Shown: positions 1 to 9,300 of the stretch, in pieces
How positions within the stretch are numbered: the stretch's first letter is position 1
Layout of the letters: the number at the start of each line of letters is the position of its first letter
DNA from: JAFGRU01 sp963665915
Lineage (GTDB): Bacteria > Desulfobacterota > Desulfuromonadia > Desulfuromonadales > JAAYDE01
Direction of reading: 5' to 3'
Assembly (NCBI GenBank): GCA_963665915.2
Contig: CAXXSG010000002.1
Coordinates: forward strand, 1 to 64,000
Length of the DNA: 64,000 bases
Position numbers and translations under genes: made by a program
The notes under the pieces: model-generated
The model's input: the letters and a program-made list of their open reading frames with translations, nothing else
Told to the model about the DNA's origin: nothing
The model's database searches: none

Positions 1-637
1 GGGCGGATTCGACCGGGTCGATGCCCTGCCAGAAGAAGTGCGACGGGTCGAGGTTGGCCCCGAGCTGCTCGCCGCAGGCTTTGCGCAAACGCAGGATCGT
101 CTCGGTGTTGTAGACGGGGAAGCCGGGATGCGCTTCAAACGCGACCTTCACGCCTTCGCTCGCGGCTTCCTTGTTCTTCTTGGTCCAGAAGGGGATCAGC
201 ACTTCGTCCCACTGGTACTTGACGATGGCTTCGTACTCCGGCGGCCAGGCGCAGGTGACCCAGTTGGGCATCTTGTCTTCTGGCGATCCGCCGGGACAGC
301 CGGAGAAGTTGATCACGACGTCGGTGCCGAGCTTCGGTGCGAGGCGGACGGCGATGTCGTGGTCCTGCTCGTGCTGGGCGGCCATGTCGCGGTCGGGGCT
401 GACCGGGTTGCCGTGCGTGGCCAGGCCGATGATTTCGAGGTTGCGCTTGGCGCAGTCGTCCTTGATCTTCTGTTGGGCCTTCGGATCTTCGAGCACTTCG
501 GCGGGGTCGAAGAACGGCTTGCCGGGATAGGCGCCGACCGGAAGCTCGATCGCATCGAGGCCGACCTTCTGGCAATAGTCCAGTGCCTTTTCCCACTCCA
601 TCCCGCCGAGGCCTGCGCCCATCACGCCGAGTTTCAT
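1..637 (-). CDS. sugar phosphate isomerase/epimerase-like TIM-barrel protein (partial)
   Basis: The reading frame is open from an ATG at 637 leftward past the window edge, giving about 212 residues of the N-terminal part. It begins MKLGVMGAGLGGMEWEKAL and continues with features of the AP-endonuclease-2/xylose-isomerase-like TIM barrel: an early strand, 'LDAIELPVG', 'ATHGNPVSPD', 'VKVAFEAHPGF' (a typical metal-binding E...H strand) and 'LGANLDPSHFFWQGIDP' (D-P-S-H metal and substrate site). AGGAG lies about nine bases upstream of the ATG. Such proteins isomerise or epimerise sugars or inositols in the cytoplasm; the substrate cannot be read from sequence. The C-terminus is missing because of the window edge, not truncation. 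Confidence 0.85.
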   Translation of the reverse strand, partial: MKLGVMGAGLGGMEWEKALDYCQKVGLDAIELPVGAYPGKPFFDPAEVLEDPKAQQKIKDDCAKRNLEIIGLATHGNPVSPDRDMAAQHEQDHDIAVRLAPKLGTDVVINFSGCPGGSPEDKMPNWVTCAWPPEYEAIVKYQWDEVLIPFWTKKNKEAASEGVKVAFEAHPGFPVYNTETILRLRKACGEQLGANLDPSHFFWQGIDPVESA

Positions 638-769
638 GATCTTCGCTCCTTGCTGAATTGCTGCTAATATGCTCCGCTTGGTGTCGAATCTATCGCCGGA
701 CCGGCGGCACGACAATAGCCGCCGGCGGTGTCCACGCGATGAGACGGGGGATCTTGACGGGAGTATCCC

Positions 770-1330
770 ATGGAATTCGGATGGGAAACCGCCGCCATGT
801 GCGGTCTGATCATTCTGGCGCGGATTGCGGACGTTTCGCTGGGGACGTTGCGGACGGTGTGCATTGTACAAGGCCGCAAAACGCTTTCGTGGTTTCTGGG
901 GTTCTTCGAGATTCTGATCTGGATCTTCGCCGTGTCGAAGGTGATCGGCAATCTCAATCAGCCGGTTCTGGCCGTGTCGTATGCGTTCGGTTTTGCGACC
1001 GGCAACTATATTGGGCTCGTGCTGGAGGACTGGCTGTCCTTCGGTCGGCGGGCGGTGAAGGTCTTCACGCGGCGGGGGTTGGAGTTGGCGGATACGTTCT
1101 GGGCCGAGGGCGTGCCGGTGACGGTCTTCGAGGGCGAGGGCCGCGACAATGCCGTGTACGAACTTTACATTCAGGTTGCACGCCGGCGCGTGCGGCAGGT
1201 GATTCAACGGGCGCGCGATCTTGATCCAGTGTGTTTCTATGTGATTGAAGACATTCGGGCGGCCAACACCGCGCCGCAGATGATGCCGGCGGAACCGTCC
1301 GGCTGGCGGGCGCTTCTTAAACGCAAGTGA
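770..1330 (+). CDS. UPF0316 family membrane protein (DUF5698/DUF2179)
   Basis: A 186-residue protein with two or three hydrophobic helices in the N-terminal half (about residues 8-28, 40-60 and 65-82), then a soluble C-terminal domain of about 85 residues. Fragments such as 'RIADVSLGTLRTVCIVQGRKT' split across residues 17-37, 'GFFEILIWIFAVSKVIGNLNQP' across 42-63, and 'YAFGFATGNYIGLVLE' match the pattern of UPF0316 (B. subtilis YebE-like) proteins, whose membrane domain is followed by a DUF2179 domain. Biochemical function is unknown. The ATG at 770 begins within the first transmembrane region as in relatives. A REP-like palindrome follows the stop codon by 16 bases. Confidence 0.82.
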   Translation: MEFGWETAAMCGLIILARIADVSLGTLRTVCIVQGRKTLSWFLGFFEILIWIFAVSKVIGNLNQPVLAVSYAFGFATGNYIGLVLEDWLSFGRRAVKVFTRRGLELADTFWAEGVPVTVFEGEGRDNAVYELYIQVARRRVRQVIQRARDLDPVCFYVIEDIRAANTAPQMMPAEPSGWRALLKRK

Positions 1331-1346
1331 GAACGCCACTCAAACG

Positions 1347-1428
1347 CGGGGAGCGCGAACCTCCGGTTCGTACGAAGCAGAGCTTCATGGTCCGTGGGGA
1401 AGACGCACGAAGCGGAGCTTCATGGTCC
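1347..1428. repeat. cluster of small palindromes downstream of the UPF0316 gene
   Basis: Three palindromic units lie between the convergent genes ending at 1330 and 1442. The first (1347-1374) contains GAACC-TCC-GGTTC and is nearly identical (4 mismatches in 28) to 39911-39938. The second and third (1372-1393 and 1407-1428) are direct copies of a 22-bp unit with core GAAGC-N-GAGCTTC followed by ATGGTCC, differing at one base. They look like REP-type intergenic elements; a role in mRNA 3' end formation is possible but not shown. Confidence 0.7.
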
Positions 1429-1441
1429 CCTGTTTGTGGCG

Positions 1442-2281
1442 TCAGCCGATTTCGATTGATTGGCCGACGGGGAAGTGCGTGAAGCGGTCGGGCTGCGAGG
1501 CGAGGATGCGGGCGACGGCCTGCGGGCCGGTGCAGTGGCAGGGGGCGGCGATGCGGACGCGATAGTGATCGAGCGCGACCAGCGTGCGGTCGAGCCGCTC
1601 GGCGGTGGCGCCGTGCAAGTGCATTCCACCGATGACGGCGTAGATATGATCGCGGCCGGTTAGCTGCGAAATGTAATCGAGCGTGTTGACCAGTCCCGCG
1701 TGCGCACATCCCAAGACAACCACCACGCCGCGAACCGTGATGAGATAGAGCGCCTGATCGTCGGTGATCTGGTCCGGGACGGTGCAGGCCTCGTCGCGGA
1801 AGAACGGGCCGCCGACGTCTTCGAAGTCATTTGTGCGTGGGATGCAGCCGGTTACCCAGATGCCTTCGGCGATCTCGGTCGGTTTGGGCGTCGGTTGGAC
1901 ATTGGGGAATGCCTTCTGCAATTCGTCCATGTTGTGGTAGGCGAAACCGTTGTAGTGATTGTCGTCGGACGCGCCCTGGGCGTATTTCGGGTCGCAGGCG
2001 GCGGGATGCAGGTGGACCGGCATGTTGCGGAACTTCTCGGGCCAGGCGGCCAGGCCGCCGGAATGATCGTAATGCCCGTGGCTGAGTACGACGTGGTCGG
2101 CGGTGGAGAGATCGACGTCGAGCGCGTCGGCGTTGTGTTCGAGTGCCAGACCCTGTCCGGTGTCGAACAGCACGCGGACGTCATCCGCTTCAATCCAGAA
2201 AGCCAGGCCGTGCTCGGCAATGACGCCCTGGCGGCCGGCGGTGTTCTCGACGAGGGACGTTATGCGCGTGCAGCGGATCAT
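1442..2281 (-). CDS. MBL-fold metallo-hydrolase, dihydropterin-phosphate-synthase-like
   Basis: A 279-residue soluble protein. The metallo-beta-lactamase signature is 'LSHGHYDHSGGL' (HxHxDH at residues 68-73). Further downstream come 'GCIPRTNDFEDVG', 'LGCAHAGLVNTLDYI' (third metal histidine) and 'IGGMHLHGA'. This order (HxHYDH, a long middle segment, GC-A/S-HxG, GGxHL) is that of the MBL subgroup of archaeal 7,8-dihydropterin-6-methyl-4-(beta-D-ribofuranosyl)-aminobenzene-5'-phosphate synthase-like proteins. In bacteria the substrate of this subgroup is generally unknown, so only a hydrolase call is safe. GGAG stands about eight bases upstream of the ATG. The gene converges on the UPF0316 gene. 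Confidence 0.88.
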   Translation of the reverse strand: MIRCTRITSLVENTAGRQGVIAEHGLAFWIEADDVRVLFDTGQGLALEHNADALDVDLSTADHVVLSHGHYDHSGGLAAWPEKFRNMPVHLHPAACDPKYAQGASDDNHYNGFAYHNMDELQKAFPNVQPTPKPTEIAEGIWVTGCIPRTNDFEDVGGPFFRDEACTVPDQITDDQALYLITVRGVVVVLGCAHAGLVNTLDYISQLTGRDHIYAVIGGMHLHGATAERLDRTLVALDHYRVRIAAPCHCTGPQAVARILASQPDRFTHFPVGQSIEIG

Positions 2282-2711
2282 GCCTGCTCTCCAGAAAGGC
2301 GGTCAAACACAGTGTCTCGGGCAAACACGCTTCTGGCAAGCGGAGAAGGGCGGCGGGCGCAAGTGATTGCCCCGGTCCGCCACGAGGCAGAGTCGGGGCA
2401 ATCGGTCGGGCTTCGGTTTGTCGTGCGTCGGCAGGCGCGGAATGAGACGCAACAAGACCACGGAAAATCTGACGACAGGCGGCAGCCACGGCGTGCAGAT
2501 TCCCCACATACCCGATAAGGAGCACATCCAATCGGTTAGCGAAATCTCGGCCCCGTGTGACGGAACATGCCCATCAAAATAGCAGGGCGTTTCGTTTGTT
2601 CGCTGGTATTGTATCCCCGCAAGTCAAGTGTCCCCGCGGCCGAACCCAGCCGCGAGGACACCCAACCAGCCCCCACTCTCAAGAAAGCGCCCACACGCTT
2701 ACACGTTCACA
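2282..2711. other. 430-bp intergenic stretch without a recognisable gene
   Basis: The stretch lies between the 5' end of the MBL-hydrolase gene and the 3' end of the DUF1080 gene, both leftward. Open frames here (for example 2190-2531 on the minus strand) overlap the hydrolase, are rich in Arg and Pro, and show no family resemblance. I see no tRNA-like fold and no clear terminator. The promoter of the hydrolase gene is presumably here, but I cannot pick out convincing boxes. Confidence 0.4.
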
Positions 2712-4799
2712 CTACTCCGCCGCCGGCAGTTCGCGGATCTTGATATTGCGATACCAGACTTTGTCGCCGTGATCCTGCAACACGATGTTGCCTTTCTTGA
2801 TCGTGCCGTACTTCGGCCAGGCTTTGAACTTGCTGTTGGCGACGCGCTCTTTCCAGTCAGCGCTGCCGAGTTCGTACTGGACGACCTGGAAGTTGTTGAG
2901 CCAGTGTTCGACGTGGTTGCCTTTGACGACAATCCGCACCTTGTTGAAGAAACCGACTGGCGCGGTGATCTCGCGAATCGGGGCATACAGGGCGTAGTTC
3001 GAGCCGGCGGACGTCTTGGGATTCTTGCCGTCGGGATGCTCGGCGTTGTCGAGCACCTGCATTTCCGGCCCGGTCTCGTACGGCGCGCCGACGGATTCGT
3101 CCACGCGGTAGAAAATGCCGCTGTTGCCGGCGGCACAGATACGCCACTCCAGGCACAACTCGAAATTCTCGAACTTGCGCTCGGTAATGATGTCGCCGGC
3201 CGGGCCGGTCAGCACCAGGCAGCCGTTCTGCACCTTCCAGCCGTCGGGGAATTCCTGCTGGCGATAGCCGCGCCAACCCTTGGTAGTCTGGCCGTCAAAC
3301 AGCAGCTTCCAGCCTTCGGCCTCTTCCGCCGGCGTCAGCGTGTTGTACTGCGTGTCGTCGGTGCGGGTGATGGAACTGATGCTGCGCGATTCGGGCACCT
3401 CGGTCACGGTCAGCCAGGCTTCGGTGGTCCAAGGCCGTTCGAGCATGGCCGAATAGAACGGCGGCAGAGCCCGCAGGTAGATCATCTGATCGGGCAACAG
3501 TCCGTCGATTTCGAGATGGATCTCCATGAAATCGGGCGTGACGCTAGCTGCCTTGACGGTCAGCGGCTCGCCGGTTCGCCGCGGCCGGCTCGATTCTTCG
3601 GCCTGCCCCGACGAGGCGAACTCAAACGGCCATTGTTCGAGGTAGTAGGACTCGGGATCCCAGCCGCAGCGGGCATCGAGCGGCGAGGCCAGTTCGATGA
3701 TCAGCCCGTTCTTGGCGACCTTCACGTTCTTCATCTCGAACGGGACCGCCATTGTGGGCTCGAAGAACTGCTCGGCCCGCGGCGTCTTGGCCTGCTCCGG
3801 TTGTTCGGCTCTTTCCGGCAGACGCGCAATCATCAAGCCGCCCTGCGGTTCGCGGCGGAGCGTATTGAAGTCCTGCGGATGCCCGCCGGAGAACCGGAAC
3901 GCACAACCTTGCACGTGTCCTTCGCACTCATCCAGCGCGATGCGATAGATCTCGCCGGTCGTGCCATTGCCGACCAATACGTCTTCCTTGCGGGTGATCG
4001 GTTTGGTCAGCTCGTAGCCGGTGATTGCCGGCGGACACCAGACGAATGGCTTGTCCGGCCGCTCCGCGGGCGCTTCGCCCAGCACGACGATCCGCTTGTC
4101 GGCCAACTCCGTGTATTGGTCGGTCGAAGCGGGGCGGGCCTTCCGCGTGGTCAGGCTGGGATGCATGCCGGCTACCGGTGTGCCGTCGCCCGGCAGGCCG
4201 CGACGCAGCGCGGGAATCACACGTTTCTTGCCCGGCGATGCCTTGAGCGGCGTCTTGCGGGCTGCATGTGCCAGCGCCTCGGCCGGAATCACCTCAAACT
4301 GATCCGGCTCGACGACGTCCGGCGTTTGCCATTGCAGCGTGAGCTGTGCATCGCCCCAGTTGTTGAAGTGCTCGACGCGGATCGGATGCTGACCCTTATC
4401 CAGGTGCAGCCGGGCGTCCTTCGGCAGGGCTCCATGCCAACCGTCGTGGTTGATGATCACGCGGCGGTCCACCCAGAGGCGCGAACCATCGTCACTGATC
4501 AGCCGCAGCGTGTACACGCCCGGTTTTTCGATGACCAGCAGGCCGGTTGCGACGGTCATGTAATGATTCTGGAACTTGCCGAAGTCGCCGCGTTGGGAAT
4601 TCAGGTCCAGCTTGCCGACGCTGTGAATGTCGTTCGGCAGTTCGCCGGCGGCGATTTCGGGCAGCAGCCGCATGTCGTGGCCGACGTCGTAGATGCTGAC
4701 GGACAATCCGGGACGGGTTTCCTGGGCCTGAGCGGCTGCGAGCAGCCCGCCGAATGCCAGGAACGCTGCAAGAATCAGACTTGTGCGCACGGCCTTCAT
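2712..4799 (-). CDS. secreted PA14-domain and C-terminal DUF1080 (3-keto-disaccharide hydrolase-like) protein
   Basis: About 695 residues. A signal peptide (MKAVRTSLILAAFLAFGGLL, then AAAQAQ) is followed by a PA14-like beta domain (about residues 25-145: 'GVYTLRLISDDGSRLWVDRR', split around residues 90-110, and 'LTLQWQTPD'). A middle region of about 300 residues resembles the beta-rich segment of planctomycete heme-dehydrogenase-type proteins. The last about 190 residues form a DUF1080/3-keto-disaccharide hydrolase domain ('GWKLLFDGQTTKGWRGY', 'FELCLEWRICAAGNSGIFYR', 'GPEMQVLDN', 'IRIVVKGNHVEHWLN'-type strands). DUF1080 proteins are concanavalin-like and implicated in cleaving 3-keto-glycosides. 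A TTG 12 bases upstream could extend the protein, but the ATG at 4799 starts cleanly on the signal peptide. Confidence 0.85.
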   Translation of the reverse strand: MKAVRTSLILAAFLAFGGLLAAAQAQETRPGLSVSIYDVGHDMRLLPEIAAGELPNDIHSVGKLDLNSQRGDFGKFQNHYMTVATGLLVIEKPGVYTLRLISDDGSRLWVDRRVIINHDGWHGALPKDARLHLDKGQHPIRVEHFNNWGDAQLTLQWQTPDVVEPDQFEVIPAEALAHAARKTPLKASPGKKRVIPALRRGLPGDGTPVAGMHPSLTTRKARPASTDQYTELADKRIVVLGEAPAERPDKPFVWCPPAITGYELTKPITRKEDVLVGNGTTGEIYRIALDECEGHVQGCAFRFSGGHPQDFNTLRREPQGGLMIARLPERAEQPEQAKTPRAEQFFEPTMAVPFEMKNVKVAKNGLIIELASPLDARCGWDPESYYLEQWPFEFASSGQAEESSRPRRTGEPLTVKAASVTPDFMEIHLEIDGLLPDQMIYLRALPPFYSAMLERPWTTEAWLTVTEVPESRSISSITRTDDTQYNTLTPAEEAEGWKLLFDGQTTKGWRGYRQQEFPDGWKVQNGCLVLTGPAGDIITERKFENFELCLEWRICAAGNSGIFYRVDESVGAPYETGPEMQVLDNAEHPDGKNPKTSAGSNYALYAPIREITAPVGFFNKVRIVVKGNHVEHWLNNFQVVQYELGSADWKERVANSKFKAWPKYGTIKKGNIVLQDHGDKVWYRNIKIRELPAAE

Positions 4800-4892
4800 C
4801 CTTTCGTGCAAGGGTCATACTTCCGGCTCAGAGTCCGGCTTGTGGTTGAGAAGTGCATAGTGTGCGGCAACGACGCCCGACTTTCCAGGTTC

Positions 4893-5471
4893 TCAGCGTG
4901 GAGAACTCGCCCCATGTGCAGGGGGGCCGGCCGGCAGTCGTCCCTCGTCGTACGCCACGGAAAGCCGCTCATACGCACTCTGGTAGGCAACAAAGCGGAC
5001 ATGGTACTCGGCCCGGCTGTCGTCGTCCGGTGCCTTGTCCGGGTGCCAACGTTGCGAGATTGTCCGCCATTTGTGTTTCAAATCTTCGCGGCTGGCTGTC
5101 GCCGGGAGTGCAAACAGGGCGAGGGCGTCGGCTTCGGGCAACCGGGCTGCCCGCCGGCGAATCTGCTCATCGACGACCTTGCGCTGGCGGGCGTCGGCCT
5201 GACGCAGCCATTTCCAATCCCAGGCATCGGGCAGCATGGCACCGAGGCTCGATCCCAGCACGGTCATGGCTCGTGTAAACGGCCGCCCGCGCAAATGCAG
5301 CAGGCTGTCCAGAACAAGGCCGCCGGTCGCCGCGATGCGCCCGCCGATACGGGCAGACTTGCGGCGTTGGTCGGCTTTGCGGCCGCGCAGCAGCGGACGC
5401 ACATCGTGTTGCCACACGCTGTGCAGAAAACGCCGGAGCGTTTCGTCGTCCTGGTTATGCCGCTGTTTCAT
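4893..5471 (-). CDS. J-domain (DnaJ-like) protein
   Basis: A 192-residue protein with a J domain near the C-terminus (about residues 110-180): 'ALFALPATASREDLKHKWR', then 'ISQRWHPDKAP' with the essential HPD at about 143-145, then helix III/IV 'FVAYQSAYERLSVAYDEGR'. The N-terminal 110 residues are basic and amphipathic, with a hydrophobic stretch (about 45-75, 'GGRIAATGGLVLDSLLHL'), and match no domain I recognise. J proteins stimulate Hsp70 ATPase; the partner DnaK is not in the window. The J domain is C-terminal, so this is a class-III-type protein, not DnaJ itself. Confidence 0.85.
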   Translation of the reverse strand: MKQRHNQDDETLRRFLHSVWQHDVRPLLRGRKADQRRKSARIGGRIAATGGLVLDSLLHLRGRPFTRAMTVLGSSLGAMLPDAWDWKWLRQADARQRKVVDEQIRRRAARLPEADALALFALPATASREDLKHKWRTISQRWHPDKAPDDDSRAEYHVRFVAYQSAYERLSVAYDEGRLPAGPPAHGASSPR

Positions 5472-5599
5472 GGATTCTCGAAAACACAGGCCGGCAGGCC
5501 GTCGCGGGCAGCACGCACTCGCCGGCGAATGAGGATATCATGTTCGCTTCGCTCAGGGCTGTCTAGAATGAGCTTGTTTGCAGTGAGGCCGGAGGAATG

Positions 5600-6316
5600 A
5601 TGTCGCAATGGTTGGCCGAACACGTGCGCGAGGTAGTGGGGGTGTTGTATGCGCTCGCGGCGGCGGACCTGCTGGTGGCGTTGGGGCTTGTGCTGGCACA
5701 TCGGCGACGTCGAATGGCGTGTTGGCTTGATCAGCCGCAGCGGCTGGTCGCGCTTCAGCAACGCAGTTCGCCGGTGTGGGCAGTCCTGGTCGCGGTTGCG
5801 TTTGTGGCCTGTGCCGGAGCCGCGATGTTTCATTTGCATGCGGCATTGCCGCCGGCGGTGTTGCTGGCCGCGTTTGCGTGTCTAGTCGCCGGGCATGTTT
5901 GCCGGTGGAGCTGGGCGAGCGGTTTGGGCATGGTCTTTGTCGGGCAGGCGGTTACGTCCGGCGTGTTGAGTTGGTGGGATGCGGGCTGGCTGGGCGGGGT
6001 GATTGGCCTGGGCCTCAGCAGTCTTTACTTGCTCTGGCTGGGGCGTTTCTGGCGTCAGCAGTTGCGGGATGGAGCGGCGTGGACGACGACGGGGCGGATG
6101 ATCCCGATCGTGCGGCGCGTGGGCTTTGTCGGTGTCGCCGGGACGCTTGCGATTCTGATCAGCGGTCTGGCCGGGCTGGGGGCCCACAGCGTCGGATTGG
6201 CGGTTACCTGGCTGGTCGCCGTTGTCGTTGCCAACACGACCGCACCGACGCCGGATGCTGAGCAGGATTGTCAGGTTCAGAGCAACGCACAGCCCGCGGC
6301 ATCGCTGTCGGAGTAG
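5600..6316 (+). CDS. multi-pass membrane protein of unknown function
   Basis: A 238-residue hydrophobic protein with about six predicted helices (roughly residues 12-34, 58-78, 82-100, 105-125, 133-150 and 172-216) and a short polar C-terminal tail. No family is recognised. Two ATGs occur in tandem at 5597 and 5600. GGAGG ends at 5595, so the second ATG has the better, though still short, spacing. The gene reads rightward and ends 49 bases before the giant pseudokinase gene, so the two may be co-transcribed. Confidence 0.75.
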   Translation: MSQWLAEHVREVVGVLYALAAADLLVALGLVLAHRRRRMACWLDQPQRLVALQQRSSPVWAVLVAVAFVACAGAAMFHLHAALPPAVLLAAFACLVAGHVCRWSWASGLGMVFVGQAVTSGVLSWWDAGWLGGVIGLGLSSLYLLWLGRFWRQQLRDGAAWTTTGRMIPIVRRVGFVGVAGTLAILISGLAGLGAHSVGLAVTWLVAVVVANTTAPTPDAEQDCQVQSNAQPAASLSE

Positions 6317-6365
6317 TCAGTTCAGTGTGATCACGAGCCACACACGGCGCTAACGGAGAACAGTT

Positions 6366-9300
6366 TTGGCGGGGATCTTCGAGGAGCAGTTCGCCGACCA
6401 TCGCGTGATTCACGTTCCTGCGGACGTGGACGCACAGCAGCGCGATGCGTTTGTGACGAAGATCACTGCCGCCGTGCGAAAACAGGCGGCCCTGGCGGGC
6501 AAGAGCGGGGCGGTGCTGCGGCTGGATGGTAGCGTGCGCGACGAGGGGGATGTTCTGATCATCGCACACGAGCCGGCCCGGCCGCTGCGACCAGCCGCCA
6601 TTGAGCAAACCGACGACTTGCCGACGATCGAGGAGTTGCTCTGGATTGGCGCGACGATTATCGAGGCGCTCAAAGCCGGCGGCCCCGGTTTGATTCACGG
6701 CAGCATCCTGCCCGAATCGCTCTATCTCGACGAAACCGGCCGCGTGAAGCTCGGCGATTACGGCATTGTGCCTGCCTTCGAGGACGTCTTCGGTGTCGAT
6801 TCGCGGCGTGAGGTGCATTGCACGGGCGGTTTGCAGCCGTCACACGCCGGCAGCACGCATTGTTCAGGCGGTTGGAGCCGGCTGTCGGATGCGGACAGCC
6901 GCGAACACGGCTGGGTGGCGCCATATCTCGGGCACGATTTGCTGAGTGGCACGTCGCGGCTGAATTCAAAGGGCGACCAGTTTGCCGCCGGCGTCGTGCT
7001 GCACGCGCTGGCCACGGGGCATCATCCATTCGGCGCCGAATTCAGCGACCCGAGCCTGATGCTCTATTTCCACCTCGAACCGTATCCGCTCAACGAAGAA
7101 CGGTCCGAGTGGGAAGAGGTTTTCACACGCGCAGACAAGGAACTTGCGACCGACGCCGACAAGCCGATTCTCGCGTGGAGCGATCTGCTGCGGCGGCTGC
7201 TGGCGAGCGAACCCGCCGAGCGATTTGCCAACGCGGCGGAGGCCGGCAAGCAGATCGAACCGTTTTGTCCGGCGGACTGGCGCCAGGCGACGGAGGCTCT
7301 GTCGAAAGGCATGATGCTGCTCGACGAGGGCGAGGTCGAAGCATTGCTCGCGGTGGTGACGCCGTGGCGCGGCTCCGAAGCGCTGCCAGCGCTCTGGCGC
7401 GATCAGCTCGACACCTGGATCGCCGACGTCGAAGCGCGCAAGGAAGAAATCACCGCGTACAAGCGTCTGCGGTTGCGATTGGCCGAAGCGCAGGAAGCCC
7501 TGCGCAGCGTCGAAGTGGACAAGGCGCGGCAGATCGCACGCGAGATCCTCGAATCGCCGCAATGCGATGACGAATTGCGGGCCACGGCCGAGGAGTTGAT
7601 CAACCTCGGCGACGAGCAGGCCGAGTTCATAGCGTCCGGGGCGGATGACCTGGCGGTGGCGTATCTCGATTCGGCGCGGAGCAGCCTGGCGGCGTATGCG
7701 TTCGAGCCGGCGCAGCAAGTCTTACGCGGCCTGCTGAGCGATCCAGCGATTCCGAAGACGCGGCTCGCGCAAGCGCGCGAACTGCTCGCCGAAGTCGAGC
7801 TGGCCGAGCAGCGGCTCGAACAACAGCAGCGCGAACTGGCCGAAGCGACCGAGGACTTGCAGGCGTGGCGGCTTGATGCGGCGTGCCAGCGGTTGGCGGC
7901 GTTGGCCGAAGCGGGGGAGATGCCGAGCGAGCTGGCCGAGCAGGTCGCGGCGACGCTGAACGAGGCGCAGTCCGCCGCCCAGCAACGCAGCGAGCACTTG
8001 GCGAAGCTGGAAGACGCGCAGACCGCGTGGAATGGCGTGGACAGCGATACCCTCGCCGTGAAGTTGGCGGAAGTGCCGGAGGATGTGACCGATCCGCAGG
8101 TGCTGGCGGCGCGGGCGGAATTCGCGGTGCGATTGGCTTCGTTGGAAGAGGCGTTGCGGTATCAGACCGATGCGAACGCGAGGTTGGAGACGGAGGATTT
8201 TGAGGCCGCTCTTGCGGCGGGCGAAGGCGGCGTCGGACTGGGCGAACTGCCGGAGAAGCTCGGCGACGAGTTGCGAAGCCTGGCTGACGTGTGCCGCGCG
8301 AAGATCGAGACCCGCGACCGCCGGCAGAGTGAGATCGATGCCGCCACGGCGGATTTCGACAATTGGCGGTTGGATGCGGCGTGTGAGAAGTTTGAGGCGC
8401 TGGCGGCGGCGGATGATCTGACGCAAACGCAGCGGGAGGTGGTCGAGCCGGCGTGGGAACGCGCGCAGGCGGCACTCGAAGCACGGCAAGCCGGACAAGC
8501 GGCCCTCGCCGAAGCCGAGACGGCTTGGAACGCGGCGGATTTGGATGCACTGAGGGCGGCGCTCGAACGCGTGCCTGTACACGTCCCTGATCCCGAATTG
8601 TCCACGCCGCGAGCCGAGCTTGAGCAGCGGGCGGCGGCGCTGGCCGATGGCCTCGCCGAGCGTGATCGCGGTCGCGAGCTTCTTGAGGCGGAGGCGTTTG
8701 GTGAGGCACTCGCGATCGCGGAGAAAGCTGCGGCGCGAGAGCGGTTGCCGGAGGCGACGCTCGCTGAGTTGCGAGCCCTCGTTGACGAATGCCGGGGACT
8801 GATCTCGCAGCGAGAACGCGAGCATCGCGAACAGGCCGAAGCTGTGCTGCAACGTTGCGCGGCGGATCTCGAAGAGCTGAAGGTTGAGCCGGTTGATAAG
8901 ACGCTGACGCCGACGTTTGTTGACGATCCGCAGTTGCCGGAGTCGCTGCGCCAGCGGGCGCGCGAGCTGCGCGGCGTTGCGGATCGTCTGGCCAGCGTGC
9001 TGACGCGGTTCGAGCATGCGCGCGAGCATCTCAAGGAAGGTGGCTTCAAGGACGCGGCGGCGATTTTGCAGGGCGTGCAGACTGACGGTTTGCCTGCGGC
9101 CGCGGCGGCGGAAGCCGAGCGGTTGCACGGCGAGGTTGCCGAGCAGCAGGCCCGCCATGCGGAGCAGATGCGCGAGGGCCTGGCCGGGCAGTTGGGCAAG
9201 GTCGAGAAGCTGCTGGCCGAGGGGCAACTCGACGCGGCACAGACGGAACTCGGTGCCGTTGCCGCGGCGGAGTTCCTGGACGATGCGCTACGCAAGCGGT

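Noticed and set aside
2282..2711. Small protein genes in the gap after the MBL hydrolase
   Set aside because: Frames are short, Arg/Pro-rich, overlap the hydrolase and have no credible start site.
2628..5600. A 990-residue rightward open frame
   Set aside because: It is antisense to the DUF1080 and J-domain genes, has no family features and arises from high GC content.
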